Shown here: positions 34,715-44,840 of the stretch, piece after piece
Position numbering within the stretch: position 1 is the first letter of the stretch
Layout: each line of letters starts with the position of its first letter
Source: Candidatus Moanabacter tarae
Lineage (GTDB): Bacteria; Verrucomicrobiota; Verrucomicrobiia; Opitutales; UBA2987
Assembly (NCBI GenBank): GCA_003226295.1
Contig: CP029803.1
Coordinates: 354,226-418,225 of the forward strand
Direction: 5' to 3'
Length of the DNA: 64,000 nt
Notes under the pieces: generated by a model
Database searches by the model: none
Seen by the model: only the letters and a program-made list of their open reading frames with translations
What the model was told of the DNA's origin: nothing
Translations under genes and position numbers: made by a program

Positions 34715-36265
34715 ATGGCAAATAGGCTAGCTAACATCTCTATCGTCGCGGCGGCGACATTTGTTTCCCGGATTCTGGGTCTCTTGAGGGATGTTATCAT
34801 CTTTGCCAGTCTTGGAGCGACTGCTTTAAGCTCCGCCTTCCTAATAGCGTTTGCCATACCGAATTTGTTCCGAAGACTACTTGGGGAAGGGGCTCTTACA
34901 TCGGCTTTCGTGCCGATATATTCGGAGGAGTTGGAGAAGAGAAGTCGGGAGGAAGCTCATCAATTTCTTAATAAAGTTCTGACGAGGTTAGCAGTTCTGC
35001 TGCTAGTTTTAGTTCCCATTGGATCTTTCCTTGCTCTCCAAGTGATGCGGTATCCAGGGTTAGCAGAACGCTGGTATCTGTCGGCTGAGCTGACCATTCT
35101 TTTGCTCCCCTATTTGTTATTTGTGTGTGTGGCCGCGATTCTGGGCGCTGCTCTCAATATTCTCCGACGTTTCACGGTAGCTGCACTTTCTCAGGTTTGG
35201 CTCAACCTTTCTATGATTATCGCGATTGGATTCTTCGGCTACTTTCTAGCCGGAAATTCCCATGAGAGAATTCTCTATCTGTGCACAGGGGTGCTTTTCG
35301 GAGGGTTTATTCAGATCGTTATCCCCACCTTTGCGTTGCGGCGAGAGGGGGTGCGTCTCCGTTTCGATCTGAGAGGGTCCGATCGTTTGAAGGAGATGAT
35401 GAGTCTGTTCCTCCCAGGGGTGCTGGGTGCGGCTATCATCCAGATTAATTTTTTGGTCTCACGCTTGATCGCCTTTTGGCTGAGCGATGAAGCGGTTGCA
35501 ATCCTCTATCTTGCTAATCGGTTGATTGAACTGCCATTAGGTATGTTTGTGATCGCGGTTACCACTGTATGCTTTCCTGATTTAGTCCGAAACGCTGTGA
35601 AGGGAGATTTTATGAGGTTTTCAGAAACTTTCCATCAGAGTATCCGTCTGATCCTTGCTATTACTTTCCCAGCCGCCCTCGGTCTATTTCTGCTGCGAGA
35701 TCCTATTCTTCAGCTCTTTTTCCAGTGGGGAGCATTTGAAAGAAGCGACGTGCTAAAGACGGCACCAGTTCTTGCTGCTTATTGCGGGGGGCTTCCATTC
35801 TTCGCTTTTGCTGCCCTTTCAACTCGGGGGTTTCATGCCATCAAGGATATGCGCACCCCAGTCATTCTGGCCTTTGTAAATTTCATTCTCAATCTCATCC
35901 TCAGCCTGATTCTAGTGAGGCCATTAGGGATGATCGGTTTGGCTTTAGCTAATGTCTTTGCTATGGTGTTTCATGCGTTGGCCATGCATAATCTTCTTAG
36001 TCGGAAGGTGTCTTTATTAGGAAATTCATTTTCTTTTCTCGCAGTGATGAAGATCGTTGTCGCCACATTAGGAATGGGAATCCTAGTTGCTATCGCATGG
36101 ATGTGGATTTCCTCTCAGTTCGTCTCACTGAAATTCGCTTCTCTTGTTGCGGTATTTTTCATTATTCCCGCCTCGGTCCTGGCTTACTTTTTCTTGTTGC
36201 GGTTAGTGCGTCTGGAAGAGGCGAGTGAGATTGGGCTGATGATGCGCAGGTTACTGCGATACTGA
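34715..36265 (+). CDS. murJ: Lipid II flippase MurJ
   Basis: A 516-residue integral membrane protein of the MVF/MOP family that flips lipid II across the inner membrane for peptidoglycan synthesis. It has about 13-14 transmembrane helices. The N-terminal signature SRILGLLRDVIIF and the segment NLFRRLLGEGALTSAFVPIY (essential arginines of MurJ) are intact. I choose the ATG at 34715, which has aagg eight bases upstream, over a TTG 19 codons earlier. Monocistronic. Confidence 0.94.
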   Translation: MANRLANISIVAAATFVSRILGLLRDVIIFASLGATALSSAFLIAFAIPNLFRRLLGEGALTSAFVPIYSEELEKRSREEAHQFLNKVLTRLAVLLLVLVPIGSFLALQVMRYPGLAERWYLSAELTILLLPYLLFVCVAAILGAALNILRRFTVAALSQVWLNLSMIIAIGFFGYFLAGNSHERILYLCTGVLFGGFIQIVIPTFALRREGVRLRFDLRGSDRLKEMMSLFLPGVLGAAIIQINFLVSRLIAFWLSDEAVAILYLANRLIELPLGMFVIAVTTVCFPDLVRNAVKGDFMRFSETFHQSIRLILAITFPAALGLFLLRDPILQLFFQWGAFERSDVLKTAPVLAAYCGGLPFFAFAALSTRGFHAIKDMRTPVILAFVNFILNLILSLILVRPLGMIGLALANVFAMVFHALAMHNLLSRKVSLLGNSFSFLAVMKIVVATLGMGILVAIAWMWISSQFVSLKFASLVAVFFIIPASVLAYFFLLRLVRLEEASEIGLMMRRLLRY

Positions 36266-36734
36266 TTACAGCCCGATCCTAATGGGTTGTTATTGATAGA
36301 AAACAGGGGCGGAAGGTTCAGAGCTTCAAGTTAGCAGGAAGGTGGGAAGCGTTGATATGAGTATTAGAGAAATTAATTTTCTAGATTTCAGGGTAGGGTC
36401 GGGTTTGGGGCGATAACGGTTGTAAATTTGTCCGTGGATAAAGGAAGAACAGTCCTGTTTTTGAGTGAGCCAGAACTTATGGGTTGGAGAACGCTAGGGT
36501 GGTTCTCAGGACTATGTGGCAATTCCCGTCGGGGTATTCTAAGATAATTCCGGTGTTAAAGTTCAAAACGATCTCTTCTTCGCCCCTAGTTTTGGTCAAT
36601 GGCACTGAGGGATTGGCGAAATGCGCTTCTGTTCGAGCGGTTGGTGATTAGCTCTAATTAGGCCTCAGAGTGGGTTAGCCTGTATCTCTCTGCTGCATTC
36701 GTACGAAAACCATCGCAGCTAGTAGATTACAAAT
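36266..36734. other. Intergenic region after murJ, no supported gene
   Basis: About 470 bases between murJ and tRNA-Arg. Only very short open frames, no convincing ribosome-binding site and no repeat. It forms part of a 1.45-kb stretch with low protein-coding potential. Confidence 0.45.
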
Positions 36735-36811
36735 TGGCACACCCGGAGGGACTCGAACCCCCAACCTCCTGGTCCGTAGCCAGGCGCTCTGTCCAATTGA
36801 GCTACGGGTGC
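36735..36811 (-). tRNA. tRNA-Arg (anticodon ACG)
   Basis: A complete 77-base cloverleaf on the minus strand: acceptor GCACCCG/CGGGTGT (with a terminal G-U), D-arm GCTC/GAGC, anticodon stem CCTGG/CCAGG around CTACGGA, T-arm with TTCGAGT, discriminator G and encoded CCA. The ACG anticodon is normally edited to ICG by TadA. Confidence 0.97.
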
Positions 36812-37040
36812 ATCCGGAACGGAACCCCGAAAAATTCTTTGATGTAAGTTATCTCTATTCCTTGTATCAGCGCGTCCGGTTACCGAAATTGAAGCCTCCG
36901 AGCCTTTAGTGGAACTCAGATACCGTCAGCCTTAGAGAAGGTAAGCGGACTATGGTCACTGGAGCGGGAAAATCAAGCATAACAAGGATCCGTTTAAACA
37001 CTTCCAACGATCGACTACCTTAGTAGTTGTAAAATGGTGA

Positions 37041-37121
37041 CCGCCCAAAAGAGCCTGCAATATCCATGGGTTTCCTGGGTCCTAGAACTTATACTATCCA
37101 AAATCGTGGGCGGCTTTTGGG
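37041..37121. repeat. Two mutually exclusive inverted repeats
   Basis: ccgccc (37041-37046) can pair with gggcgg (37108-37113), and cccaaaag (37044-37051) can pair with cttttggg (37114-37121). The two helices share three bases on the 5' side, so only one can form fully. The enclosed segment is about 60 bases. This is an RNA-switch-like arrangement, or just an imperfect repeat. Confidence 0.4.
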
Positions 37122-37365
37122 AATTTAATCGAGTTTCAGAATAAGGGTTATCCTTTCTGCAGCAGTAAATATAGAAGGTGCATTAACTACGAATATCTTA
37201 TTCTGAGTACGTTCTATGAATCCAAAGTAACCTCCGTGATGATCGAAAACCGATTGGTACCTGTATATTTTAGATCTTGTCGCAAAAGAGTTTCTCGAAT
37301 TTTATTTAACCGTCTCCTTAGCCTTAGGAGCAGATCAGAAGGGATTCGGCGACATGGTAATTTTT

Positions 37366-37416
37366 CAGGAGGAGTTATTTGTTGATCGTGTTTGCTGTTT
37401 TAGTTTCGATCGTGAA
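37366..37416 (+). promoter_or_regulatory. Hairpin that would hide a ribosome-binding site
   Basis: The Shine-Dalgarno-containing ggagtt can pair with aactcc about 40 bases downstream, and inside this gatcg pairs with cgatc. In the folded form the ribosome-binding site of the small ORF at 37382 is closed. Confidence 0.35.
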
Positions 37417-37459
37417 CTCCTTCGGCCCCCTTGGATTTTTGGATGAGGCATTTTTATGA
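37382..37459 (+). CDS. Possible 25-residue hydrophobic small protein
   Basis: A TTG codon preceded at about nine bases by ggagg (within aggagg) opens 25 codons that encode a mostly hydrophobic peptide (starts MIVFAVLVSIVNSFG), long enough for one membrane helix, and stops at 37457-37459. A GTG two codons later is an alternative start. Too short for homology; the ribosome-binding site and the hydrophobic profile are the only support. Confidence 0.28.
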   Translation: MIVFAVLVSIVNSFGPLGFLDEAFL

Positions 37460-37735
37460 AACTGTGCGGTTTGAAAAAAGGCGGTAGGGTTGGAATTGGG
37501 ATCGGCCTGATTCCCTACACCTTACGATGTTAGCTTAACTTTGGGAAAAGTTTTTTGAAATCGTGCATTTTAACGGAACACGATCTCTCTTTTAGTGGAG
37601 CGAGAAGTGTTCGGTAGATATCAACTTCAAAATTTGCTAATGGGTGCCGAAACTTCCGGGAATTATAATCTAAAGGTGGTTTTTATTTAAGGGGAGAAGC
37701 GGCACAAATTCTAGATATTGTCAGAAAATCGAACG

Positions 37736-38548
37736 ATGGATGTAGGGGGATTTGGACCAACGCCGGAGCTCATTGATCTCAAGGATTTTCGTGCGTGGAT
37801 ATTAGAGGAGGATGCTGAGATTCTCGCGATAGATAAGCCCGGATGGATCGTCTGCCATCCTTCCAAAAGGGGACCTCTTTCAAGTCTGATAGGGGCAAGC
37901 CGAATTTATACAGGGATCGAGAATCTTCACCTTATAAGTCGTCTGGATCGAGAAACTAGTGGTGTTGTACTTCTCGCCAAGAGTCGTCCTGTTGCTCGTC
38001 GTTTTCAGATGGCGCTTCAGAACCGATGTGTGGATAAGGTCTATTTCGTTGTATTGGAAGGAAGTCTACATGAGCCTATTAGGGTAAATCAGCCGATCGG
38101 CCGCGATCCTTGCAGTAGGGTGGCGATTAGGCAGACAGTTCGTCGTTCAAGATCGACACGAAGAGCGGTTAGTCTATTCGAGCCTTTGATCAATCGGAAC
38201 GGTTACTGTCTAGCGAAGGTTAAGTTAGAGACAGGGCGCAAGCATCAGATTCGTGTTCACGCTTTCTGGATGGATCATGGGGTTGTTGGCGATAAGATCT
38301 ATGGCCCAGATGAAACGCTTTATCTCGAATTTATCGAGAAGGGGTGGACAGTCAGGTTGGAGAAAACGCTTCCTCTGATAAGGCAGGCTGTTCATGCAGC
38401 CAGACTACGGTTCAATTTTCCCGAAGGTGAACGCGTATTCCAATCCCCCTTTCCTTCGGACTTGCGGAGGTTTTGTTGTCAGACTATGGGGATTGATAAG
38501 GATGAACTAGAGGAAAATTTAGCTGATAAGTATAAGATTGATCAATAG
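37736..38548 (+). CDS. RluA-family RNA pseudouridine synthase
   Basis: A roughly 270-residue enzyme that isomerises uridine to pseudouridine in rRNA or tRNA. The catalytic motif SRLDRETSG with the nucleophilic aspartate is intact (codons around 37940-37965). The preceding AIDKPGWIVCHPS and the later ETGRKHQIRVHAFWMDHGVVGD segments are conserved in the family (quoted in parts). No N-terminal S4 domain is present, which is unlike RluC/RluD and more like RluA/TruC. I take the ATG at 37736; a TTG six codons earlier is possible. The 0.9-kb upstream region is unusual. Confidence 0.88.
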   Translation: MDVGGFGPTPELIDLKDFRAWILEEDAEILAIDKPGWIVCHPSKRGPLSSLIGASRIYTGIENLHLISRLDRETSGVVLLAKSRPVARRFQMALQNRCVDKVYFVVLEGSLHEPIRVNQPIGRDPCSRVAIRQTVRRSRSTRRAVSLFEPLINRNGYCLAKVKLETGRKHQIRVHAFWMDHGVVGDKIYGPDETLYLEFIEKGWTVRLEKTLPLIRQAVHAARLRFNFPEGERVFQSPFPSDLRRFCCQTMGIDKDELEENLADKYKIDQ

Positions 38549-38596
38549 GTAAGATGAGTGTGTTCCTGGAGAAATACAATATTCAGTCATCACTTT

Positions 38597-39358
38597 CTAC
38601 CCTCGGTAATTCTCCAATATCCTGACCGCGGCTTTGACCGCTTCGATATGGGCCTCGATTCGAGTTTCAACGGTGCAATTGGTGGGACACTCAAAAGTGT
38701 AAACAAGGTTGCCACCGTGAGCAAGAAGGTAACACGACTCCGGCCACTGGGGACGGAGTGCCAAGTCTAAAGGTGGATGGAGGACGCTCTCCGCAGCCGG
38801 ATACCCTTCGATCACGTTGGAATGATCTATTCCAACTATGGGGGAAACGGAACTGAGGATGGACTGGGCTGGAGATGGGACCTTGTGGCGATTGAGCTCA
38901 TAAAGGTAATAGCCTGCTGCTTCGCAGTCTTCGTGAAGAGCGATTAGAAGTGAAAAACAAGCTACATTTTGAGAGAGCCATTGAGAGTGATATTTGGCCT
39001 CCGGAGTTTCTAGTTCGAGGTAATCACGATTAATGTCGAGACCCTGTCCATTCTCACGCGTTCCAGCTCTTATCCCTGTCGGGTTGAGAAGGGGGCATAG
39101 ACAAAGACGGAGCGATCTGGGGAAAGCTCCCTCTTTAAGTAATCGCAAAAGAGCCAGCGGGCCGGCTGGCTCGTTACCGTGAATTCCAGCTGATAGGTAG
39201 AGGGATGTATTTGAAGAGGTTCCATCTCTTACCAACGCCAAGAGTGGATCGCTCCCGATCCATCCCATTTCGTGAATTGTAAATTCACACCGGTTTGCTT
39301 CCCTCTGGAGATCCTTCAAGTATTGACGAACGTCGAATTGTGAGATTTCGCTTTCCAA
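38597..39358 (-). CDS. M14-family zinc carboxypeptidase / succinylglutamate desuccinylase-like
   Basis: A 253-residue zinc hydrolase. The ligands are His60 and Glu63 (AGIHGNEPAG) and His142 (ALHEDCEA), with the catalytic glutamate Glu223 (VYTFECPT). The substrate-binding NPTGIRAGTRENGQGLDINR segment (quoted as two adjoining parts, around 92-111) is typical of M14. No signal peptide, so cytosolic. The compact size is close to AstE/aspartoacylase and MpaA-like murein tripeptide amidases; the exact substrate is unresolved. It is convergent with the pseudouridine synthase gene. Confidence 0.82.
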   Translation of the reverse strand: MESEISQFDVRQYLKDLQREANRCEFTIHEMGWIGSDPLLALVRDGTSSNTSLYLSAGIHGNEPAGPLALLRLLKEGAFPRSLRLCLCPLLNPTGIRAGTRENGQGLDINRDYLELETPEAKYHSQWLSQNVACFSLLIALHEDCEAAGYYLYELNRHKVPSPAQSILSSVSPIVGIDHSNVIEGYPAAESVLHPPLDLALRPQWPESCYLLAHGGNLVYTFECPTNCTVETRIEAHIEAVKAAVRILENYRG

Positions 39359-39484
39359 TCCGATCGATTCCTACAAATAAGATAAAACTGAAATTTGAAG
39401 CATAAGCTCGTATATATTGGTGTCTTGTCTCCAAACCTGGTCTGAGAGTTAAGGTCTTTCAGACATAATTATCCGTTTGACGCA

Positions 39485-40804
39485 ATGATTAGAGTTCGAT
39501 TCGCGCCGAGTCCCACCGGGCATTTTCATATAGGAAATGCTCGCACTGCTCTTTTTAACTGGCTTTATGCACGCCACACCGGAGGGGTGTTTGTCCTGAG
39601 AATAGAGGACACAGACCGTGAGCGTAATTCCCCTGAGGCACTCGAAAAAGTGCTTACCAGTTTGCGATGGCTGGGCTTAAATTGGGATGAAGGCCCTGAG
39701 GTCGGAGGGAATGCAGGTCCTTACTTTCAGAGTCAGCGTGAAGCAATTTACAAGGATTTTCTGGAAAAATTGAGGGATAGTGGCAGGGCTTATAACAAGG
39801 AAGGAGCGGTTTACTTCAGAGTATCGGGAGAGGACCAAGTAATAGAGGACGCGATTCGGGGAAAGGTTGTACGACGGGAGGAAAAAGACTTTGTTATTTT
39901 TCGCTCCGACGGTACGCCGATCTATCACTTCGTGGTAGTTGTCGATGATATATCGATGGGAATTACGCACGTGATTCGTGGTGAGGATCATCTTTCGAAT
40001 ACGAGTAAGCATACCGAATTGTTTGCAGCGTTGGGAGCCGAAATTCCTGTCTTTGCTCACATCCCTCTCATTCTTAAACCCCACGGGCCCGGGAAGATGA
40101 GCAAGCGTGATTGGGGTTTCCAGGTTGGTGATTACGAAAGCCGGCTGTTTTTAGCCTCCGCGGTCCGAAATTATCTTTGTTTACTCGGGTGGTCTCCCAA
40201 AGACGACCGTGAGGTTCTTTCAATAGAAGAGATGATTGAACTTTTTGACTTCCCTGGTATCAACAAAGATGGGGCGCGATTTGATGAAGGAAAACTTTCC
40301 TTCATTAACTCGGTGCATTTACGAGATCTTCCCTTGGAGACTTTCGTTAGTATCTCTCGACCGATTCTCGTTCAGAGTGGGACTGTTGAGGAGGGAACTG
40401 ACGAAGACTACCTAAGGATAGTCCTTCAGTTATGTCAGGAAAAAATACGGACATTCGAGGAACTTCCAACTTATGTTTTCCCCTTCTTTAGGGAGGATTT
40501 CTCATTTCAGGAAAAGGCAGAAAAGAAAATCATGAGGAAGAAAGGATCTCTTTCTCGTTTGCGCGAATTGCTGGCTGTTTTTGAGGCGATGGATGAATTT
40601 GGTGAGGAGGTTCTCGAGAACAGGCTGAACCAATTAGCTGAGAGCAAAGGATTCTACACAGGAGACTACATCCACCCGACTCGATTGGCCCTTTCTGGAA
40701 CTAATGCCGGTCCCGGAATCTATGCCTTGATTCGAGTTTTGGGACGAGAAAGAACTTTAGCACGAATCCGGCGATATCTTGACATGCGCTCCCAGGAGAG
40801 ATGA
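39485..40804 (+). CDS. gltX: Glutamyl-tRNA synthetase
   Basis: A 439-residue class I aminoacyl-tRNA synthetase. The HIGH motif reads HIGN (15-18) after FAPSPTG, and KMSKR is at 204-208. The protein is about 30 residues shorter than typical GltX, the loss being in the anticodon-binding C-terminal region. Because a GlnRS gene follows directly, this enzyme is likely discriminating (charging only tRNA-Glu), although that cannot be read from sequence with certainty. It is followed after 50 bases by glnS. Confidence 0.95.
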   Translation: MIRVRFAPSPTGHFHIGNARTALFNWLYARHTGGVFVLRIEDTDRERNSPEALEKVLTSLRWLGLNWDEGPEVGGNAGPYFQSQREAIYKDFLEKLRDSGRAYNKEGAVYFRVSGEDQVIEDAIRGKVVRREEKDFVIFRSDGTPIYHFVVVVDDISMGITHVIRGEDHLSNTSKHTELFAALGAEIPVFAHIPLILKPHGPGKMSKRDWGFQVGDYESRLFLASAVRNYLCLLGWSPKDDREVLSIEEMIELFDFPGINKDGARFDEGKLSFINSVHLRDLPLETFVSISRPILVQSGTVEEGTDEDYLRIVLQLCQEKIRTFEELPTYVFPFFREDFSFQEKAEKKIMRKKGSLSRLRELLAVFEAMDEFGEEVLENRLNQLAESKGFYTGDYIHPTRLALSGTNAGPGIYALIRVLGRERTLARIRRYLDMRSQER

Positions 40805-40854
40805 TTGATGAGTGAGAGATTTTATTGTAGGATTTTATATACAACTTTAAAGTA

Positions 40855-42546
40855 ATGAGCAGAATCGATTCCAGTACTGCTTCGGATTTCATCCGTCAAA
40901 TCGTGACGGATGACATGGGTACCGGTAAGTGGGACGGACGGGTTGTGACACGGTTTCCACCAGAGCCGAATGGGTACCTTCACATTGGGCATGCCAAATC
41001 AATTTGCTTAAATTTTGGGGTGGCAAGAGAGTTCGGTGGTGTCTGCCACCTTAGATTCGATGACACCAACCCAGAGAAGGAGGAAACAAAGTATGTTGAA
41101 AGTATCGAGGAAGATATTGAGTGGCTAGGCTGGGATTGGGGGGAGCACCTCTACTTTGCCTCCGATTACTTTGAGACCCTTTACCAATATGCTCTTAAGC
41201 TTGTTCGGGCAAATAAGGCCTATGTTTGTGATCTGGGCCAGGAAGAGATTCGAAGATACAGGGGCACCTTAACTGAACCAGGGAAAGAGAGTCCCTTCCG
41301 GAACCGGACGGTAGAGGAAAATCTCGATCTTTTTGGACGGATGAAGACGGGTGAGTTTGAAGAAGGCTCTCGGGTTTTAAGGGCAAAAATCGACATGGCT
41401 GCCTCAAACTTAAATCTTCGCGATCCGGTCATCTATCGTATTTTGTATAAGAGCCACCATCGGACAGGCGACAGCTGGTGTATTTATCCCCTGTATGACT
41501 TCACACATGGCCAGAGTGATTCAATTGAGAAGGTTACTCATTCAATCTGTTCCCTGGAGTTCGAGGATCATAGGCCGCTCTATGACTGGTTTTTAGATGC
41601 CCTAGAAATCTATCATCCGCAACAAATCGAATTCGCCCGGCTTAATCTCACTTATACAGTAATGAGTAAACGAAGGCTTCTAAAACTTGTAGAGGAAGGT
41701 CATGTTGACGGATGGGATGACCCCAGGATGCCGACTCTTACCGGAATGAGGCGCCGTGGCTATCAGCCGGAAGCAATTCGCGATTTTTGTGATAGAGTCG
41801 GGGTGGCAAAACGACACAATATAGTCGAATTTTCGCTTTTGGAGCATTGTGTGCGCGAAGACCTGAACAAGATTGCACCTCGTGTGATGGCAGTTCTTAG
41901 ACCTCTTAGGGTCGTGATTGAGAATTTTCCCGAAGATGAAGTGATCGAGTTAGAGGCGATAAACAATCCTGAGGATCCTACTGCAGGAGTCCGAATGGTG
42001 CCCTTCTCACGGACCCTTTATATCGAGCGGGATGATTTTAGAGAAGATCCTCCGAAAAAGTACTTTCGACTCTCCCCTGGGCGTGAAGTGCGTCTACGTT
42101 ATGGGTACTTCATCACATGTACCGGAGTGGTAAAAAACGATATAACTGGAGATATCGAGGAGGTTCGCTGCCGATATGATCCCGAGACTAAAGGAGGCCA
42201 GTCACCAGATGGTCGGAAAGTAAGAGGAACTATTCATTGGGTTTCAACGGACCACGCCTTGGATGCTGAAGTAAGGTTATATGACCGACTTTTCAACAGT
42301 GAAAATCCGGAATCAAAGAAGGCTAATGGGGATTTTATTTCTGACCTGAATTCGGGATCGCTTGAAGTTGTCGATTGTAAAGTCGAACCTAGTCTCGCAA
42401 AGGCTGCACCTGGGGGTGTTTTTCAGTTTGAGCGAATTGGCTACTTTTGTGTGGACCAGAGAGATTCAAGCGAAAAAAATCTTGTTTTTAATCGAACTGT
42501 CCTACTGCGTGATTCATGGAAGAAGATAGACAAAAAAAAGAATTAG
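40855..42546 (+). CDS. glnS: Glutaminyl-tRNA synthetase
   Basis: A 563-residue class Ic synthetase that charges tRNA-Gln directly. Motifs: [15 protein letters not shown] (HIGH at 43-46) and VMSKR (269-273), followed by the two beta-barrel anticodon-binding domains. GlnRS spread to bacteria by transfer from eukaryotes and is patchily distributed; its presence makes the GatCAB amidation route for Gln unnecessary here. It lies just behind gltX, presumably in one transcript. Confidence 0.96.
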   Translation: MSRIDSSTASDFIRQIVTDDMGTGKWDGRVVTRFPPEPNGYLHIGHAKSICLNFGVAREFGGVCHLRFDDTNPEKEETKYVESIEEDIEWLGWDWGEHLYFASDYFETLYQYALKLVRANKAYVCDLGQEEIRRYRGTLTEPGKESPFRNRTVEENLDLFGRMKTGEFEEGSRVLRAKIDMAASNLNLRDPVIYRILYKSHHRTGDSWCIYPLYDFTHGQSDSIEKVTHSICSLEFEDHRPLYDWFLDALEIYHPQQIEFARLNLTYTVMSKRRLLKLVEEGHVDGWDDPRMPTLTGMRRRGYQPEAIRDFCDRVGVAKRHNIVEFSLLEHCVREDLNKIAPRVMAVLRPLRVVIENFPEDEVIELEAINNPEDPTAGVRMVPFSRTLYIERDDFREDPPKKYFRLSPGREVRLRYGYFITCTGVVKNDITGDIEEVRCRYDPETKGGQSPDGRKVRGTIHWVSTDHALDAEVRLYDRLFNSENPESKKANGDFISDLNSGSLEVVDCKVEPSLAKAAPGGVFQFERIGYFCVDQRDSSEKNLVFNRTVLLRDSWKKIDKKKN

Positions 42547-42601
42547 GACTCGATGTTGTGTCACAATTCCCTTTCTAATCCTCGTGTACTCTAAATGATC
42601 G

Positions 42602-44008
42602 ATGGCCTCTAATCTTTTCCAGAAGGTATGGGATACGCATTCGTTAAGGCAGTTCGCCAACGGCCAGGACCAGCTGTTTGTCGGAACCCATCTTATTCAC
42701 GAAGTCACCAGTCCTCAGGCGTTTGGCATGCTCCGGGAGCTAGATCTGCCGGTACGTTTTCCCCATAGGACTTTTGCCACCGTTGATCACATTGTGCCGA
42801 CGGATGAGAGCTCTGAGCCATTTTCGGACGTATTGGCTGATCAGATGATTAAAGAACTAAGGCGAAATTGTGATGAGTTTGGAATCACCTTTTTTGACCT
42901 ACGATCTGGAGGACAAGGGATCATTCATGTAATCGGACCCGAACAAGGGATAACGCAGCCCGGCATGACGATTGCCTGTGGTGATTCACATACTTCGACC
43001 CACGGTGCGTTTGGGGCAATTGCGTTCGGCGTCGGCACAACTCAGATTCGTGATATCTTGGCCACCCAAACACTTATGATGGGAAAGCTGAAAGTACGTC
43101 GAATTAATGTCGATGGGTTGCTTGGGCCAGGAGTTTATGCAAAAGATGTTATTTTACATATTATTAGAACCCTTGGCGTGAATGGTGGACTCGGGTACGC
43201 CTATGAGTACGGCGGTGATGTAATCGATCGGTTTAGTATGGATGAACGTATGACTGTATGTAACATGACCATCGAAGGAGGGGCCCGATGCGGGTACATG
43301 AATCCAGATAAGACTACGTTCAAATACTTAGAGAAACGGCCCTATTCTCCCGGCGTTGAAGACTGGGATAAGGCGAAGGATCAATGGTTAAGTCTCTCAT
43401 CTGATCCGAATTGTGACTATGATGATGTCGTTTATGTTAGGGGGGAAGATATTAGTCCCACCGTGACTTGGGGGTTTAATCCAGGACAGTCGATGTTCAT
43501 CGATGAACAAATACCAAACCCTCAAGCCCTGCCAGAGGGAGAACGGTCGACTGCCGAGGAAGCACTCAACCATATGAAGTTGAAACCTGGCAGTCCTATT
43601 GAGGGGACACGGATAGATGTAGCCTTCATTGGGAGTTGTACGAATAGCAGGCTGTCGGATCTCAAGGAAGTGGCCCAGTACCTGAAGGGGAAAAAAGTGG
43701 CGTCTAAGGTACGGGCCTTGGTAGTTCCAGGTTCGGAAGGAGTGAATGTAGTGGCTGAGGAACTAGGCATTGCTGATGTATTTCGGGAAGCGGGCTTCGA
43801 ATGGCGTGGGGCAGGATGTTCAATGTGTCTCGGGATGAATCCTGACAAACTGGTGGGTGATCAAATCTGTGCCAGTTCGAGCAATAGAAACTTCAAAGGC
43901 CGCCAAGGAAGCCCGGACGGGAGAACCATATTAATGAGTCCGATCATGGTAGCGGCTGCAGCTGTAACTGGCCAAGTTAATGATGCTAGAAAAATTTTCA
44001 GCCTCTAG
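42602..44008 (+). CDS. leuC: 3-Isopropylmalate dehydratase, large subunit
   Basis: A 468-residue aconitase-family subunit that, with LeuD, isomerises 2- to 3-isopropylmalate in leucine synthesis. The [4Fe-4S] ligands are Cys346 (GSCTNSR), Cys406 and Cys409 ([11 protein letters not shown]). The substrate loop [14 protein letters not shown] is intact. It starts 55 bases after glnS and is followed by leuD after 190 bases. Confidence 0.97.
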   Translation: MASNLFQKVWDTHSLRQFANGQDQLFVGTHLIHEVTSPQAFGMLRELDLPVRFPHRTFATVDHIVPTDESSEPFSDVLADQMIKELRRNCDEFGITFFDLRSGGQGIIHVIGPEQGITQPGMTIACGDSHTSTHGAFGAIAFGVGTTQIRDILATQTLMMGKLKVRRINVDGLLGPGVYAKDVILHIIRTLGVNGGLGYAYEYGGDVIDRFSMDERMTVCNMTIEGGARCGYMNPDKTTFKYLEKRPYSPGVEDWDKAKDQWLSLSSDPNCDYDDVVYVRGEDISPTVTWGFNPGQSMFIDEQIPNPQALPEGERSTAEEALNHMKLKPGSPIEGTRIDVAFIGSCTNSRLSDLKEVAQYLKGKKVASKVRALVVPGSEGVNVVAEELGIADVFREAGFEWRGAGCSMCLGMNPDKLVGDQICASSSNRNFKGRQGSPDGRTILMSPIMVAAAAVTGQVNDARKIFSL

Positions 44009-44197
44009 CTTGGAAGCGCAAGGCGATTCCCAAGGAAATAAAAGGAAGATTAAGATTATCCCATACTGGTGATGATAGATCAAAGGCATTTTCAATCGAT
44101 TAGGGAGATCGGTTGTATCAGCTACCCGAAATACGACCTTAGACTAATGGGAGTCTAAGATTTATGAAACTTATCGAAATTAAGAAACGATGTAAAA

Positions 44198-44791
44198 ATG
44201 CCTCTAGAAAAGATTACCAAGATTAGCGGTTGTGGTATTTCCATACCGGGAGATGACATTGACACTGACCGAATAATACCAGCTCGGTTTATGAAATGCA
44301 TTACATTTGATGGTCTCGGAGAATATGCATTTTACGATGAACGAATGAGAAAGGATGGGACTGAGAAAGCCCATGCCATGAATGATTCCCGTTTTAAAGG
44401 TGCTTCGATTTTACTTTGTGGCGCGAATTTCGGTTGCGGAAGTTCAAGGGAGCACGCTCCACAGTCCCTCTATCGATTTGGAATCCGAGCTCTTGTCGGG
44501 GTTAGTTTCGCCGAGATTTTCTATGGTAATGCTCTAAATTTGGGAATTCCTTGCTTGGACGCTGATCGGGAAGCGATTTTGAGGCTTGCGGCTGTAATTG
44601 AAAAGGATCCTCTGCTTGAAATCACTATCGATCTCACTGATGATCGAGTTTCCTATGGAGAAAAAGGATTTTTCGCTACGGTTACTCCCGGTGCGAAGAA
44701 AAGCTTACTCGAGGGAAAGTGGGACCCGATTGGCGAGTTGCTAGAAGGACTCGACAAAGCGGATGAACTCGAATCTATGTTGCCCTATTAG
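44198..44791 (+). CDS. leuD: 3-Isopropylmalate dehydratase, small subunit
   Basis: A 197-residue swivel domain of isopropylmalate isomerase; DDIDTDRIIPARF at the start and NFGCGSSREHAPQSL in the middle are the family's signatures. It pairs with LeuC. The length is typical. A 190-base gap with no terminator separates it from leuC, so co-transcription is likely. Confidence 0.96.
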   Translation: MPLEKITKISGCGISIPGDDIDTDRIIPARFMKCITFDGLGEYAFYDERMRKDGTEKAHAMNDSRFKGASILLCGANFGCGSSREHAPQSLYRFGIRALVGVSFAEIFYGNALNLGIPCLDADREAILRLAAVIEKDPLLEITIDLTDDRVSYGEKGFFATVTPGAKKSLLEGKWDPIGELLEGLDKADELESMLPY

Positions 44792-44840
44792 GAATCCGTT
44801 GCAGTAATTTTAGTTGAAATCTTTAGTGCTTAAGGCATCA

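Larger units (their letters stand above)
36812..37717. other. Long intergenic region with structured elements
   Basis: About 900 bases between tRNA-Arg and the pseudouridine synthase gene. It contains competing inverted repeats (37041-37121) and a small ORF with its own ribosome-binding site in a hairpin (37366-37459). I did not find the conserved motifs of RNase P RNA, tmRNA or SRP RNA. A small RNA gene is possible but unproven. Confidence 0.4.

Noticed and set aside
40701-40892. Antisense frame across the gltX-glnS junction
   Set aside because: Covers the 3' end of gltX and the glnS start codon on the opposite strand; no independent support.
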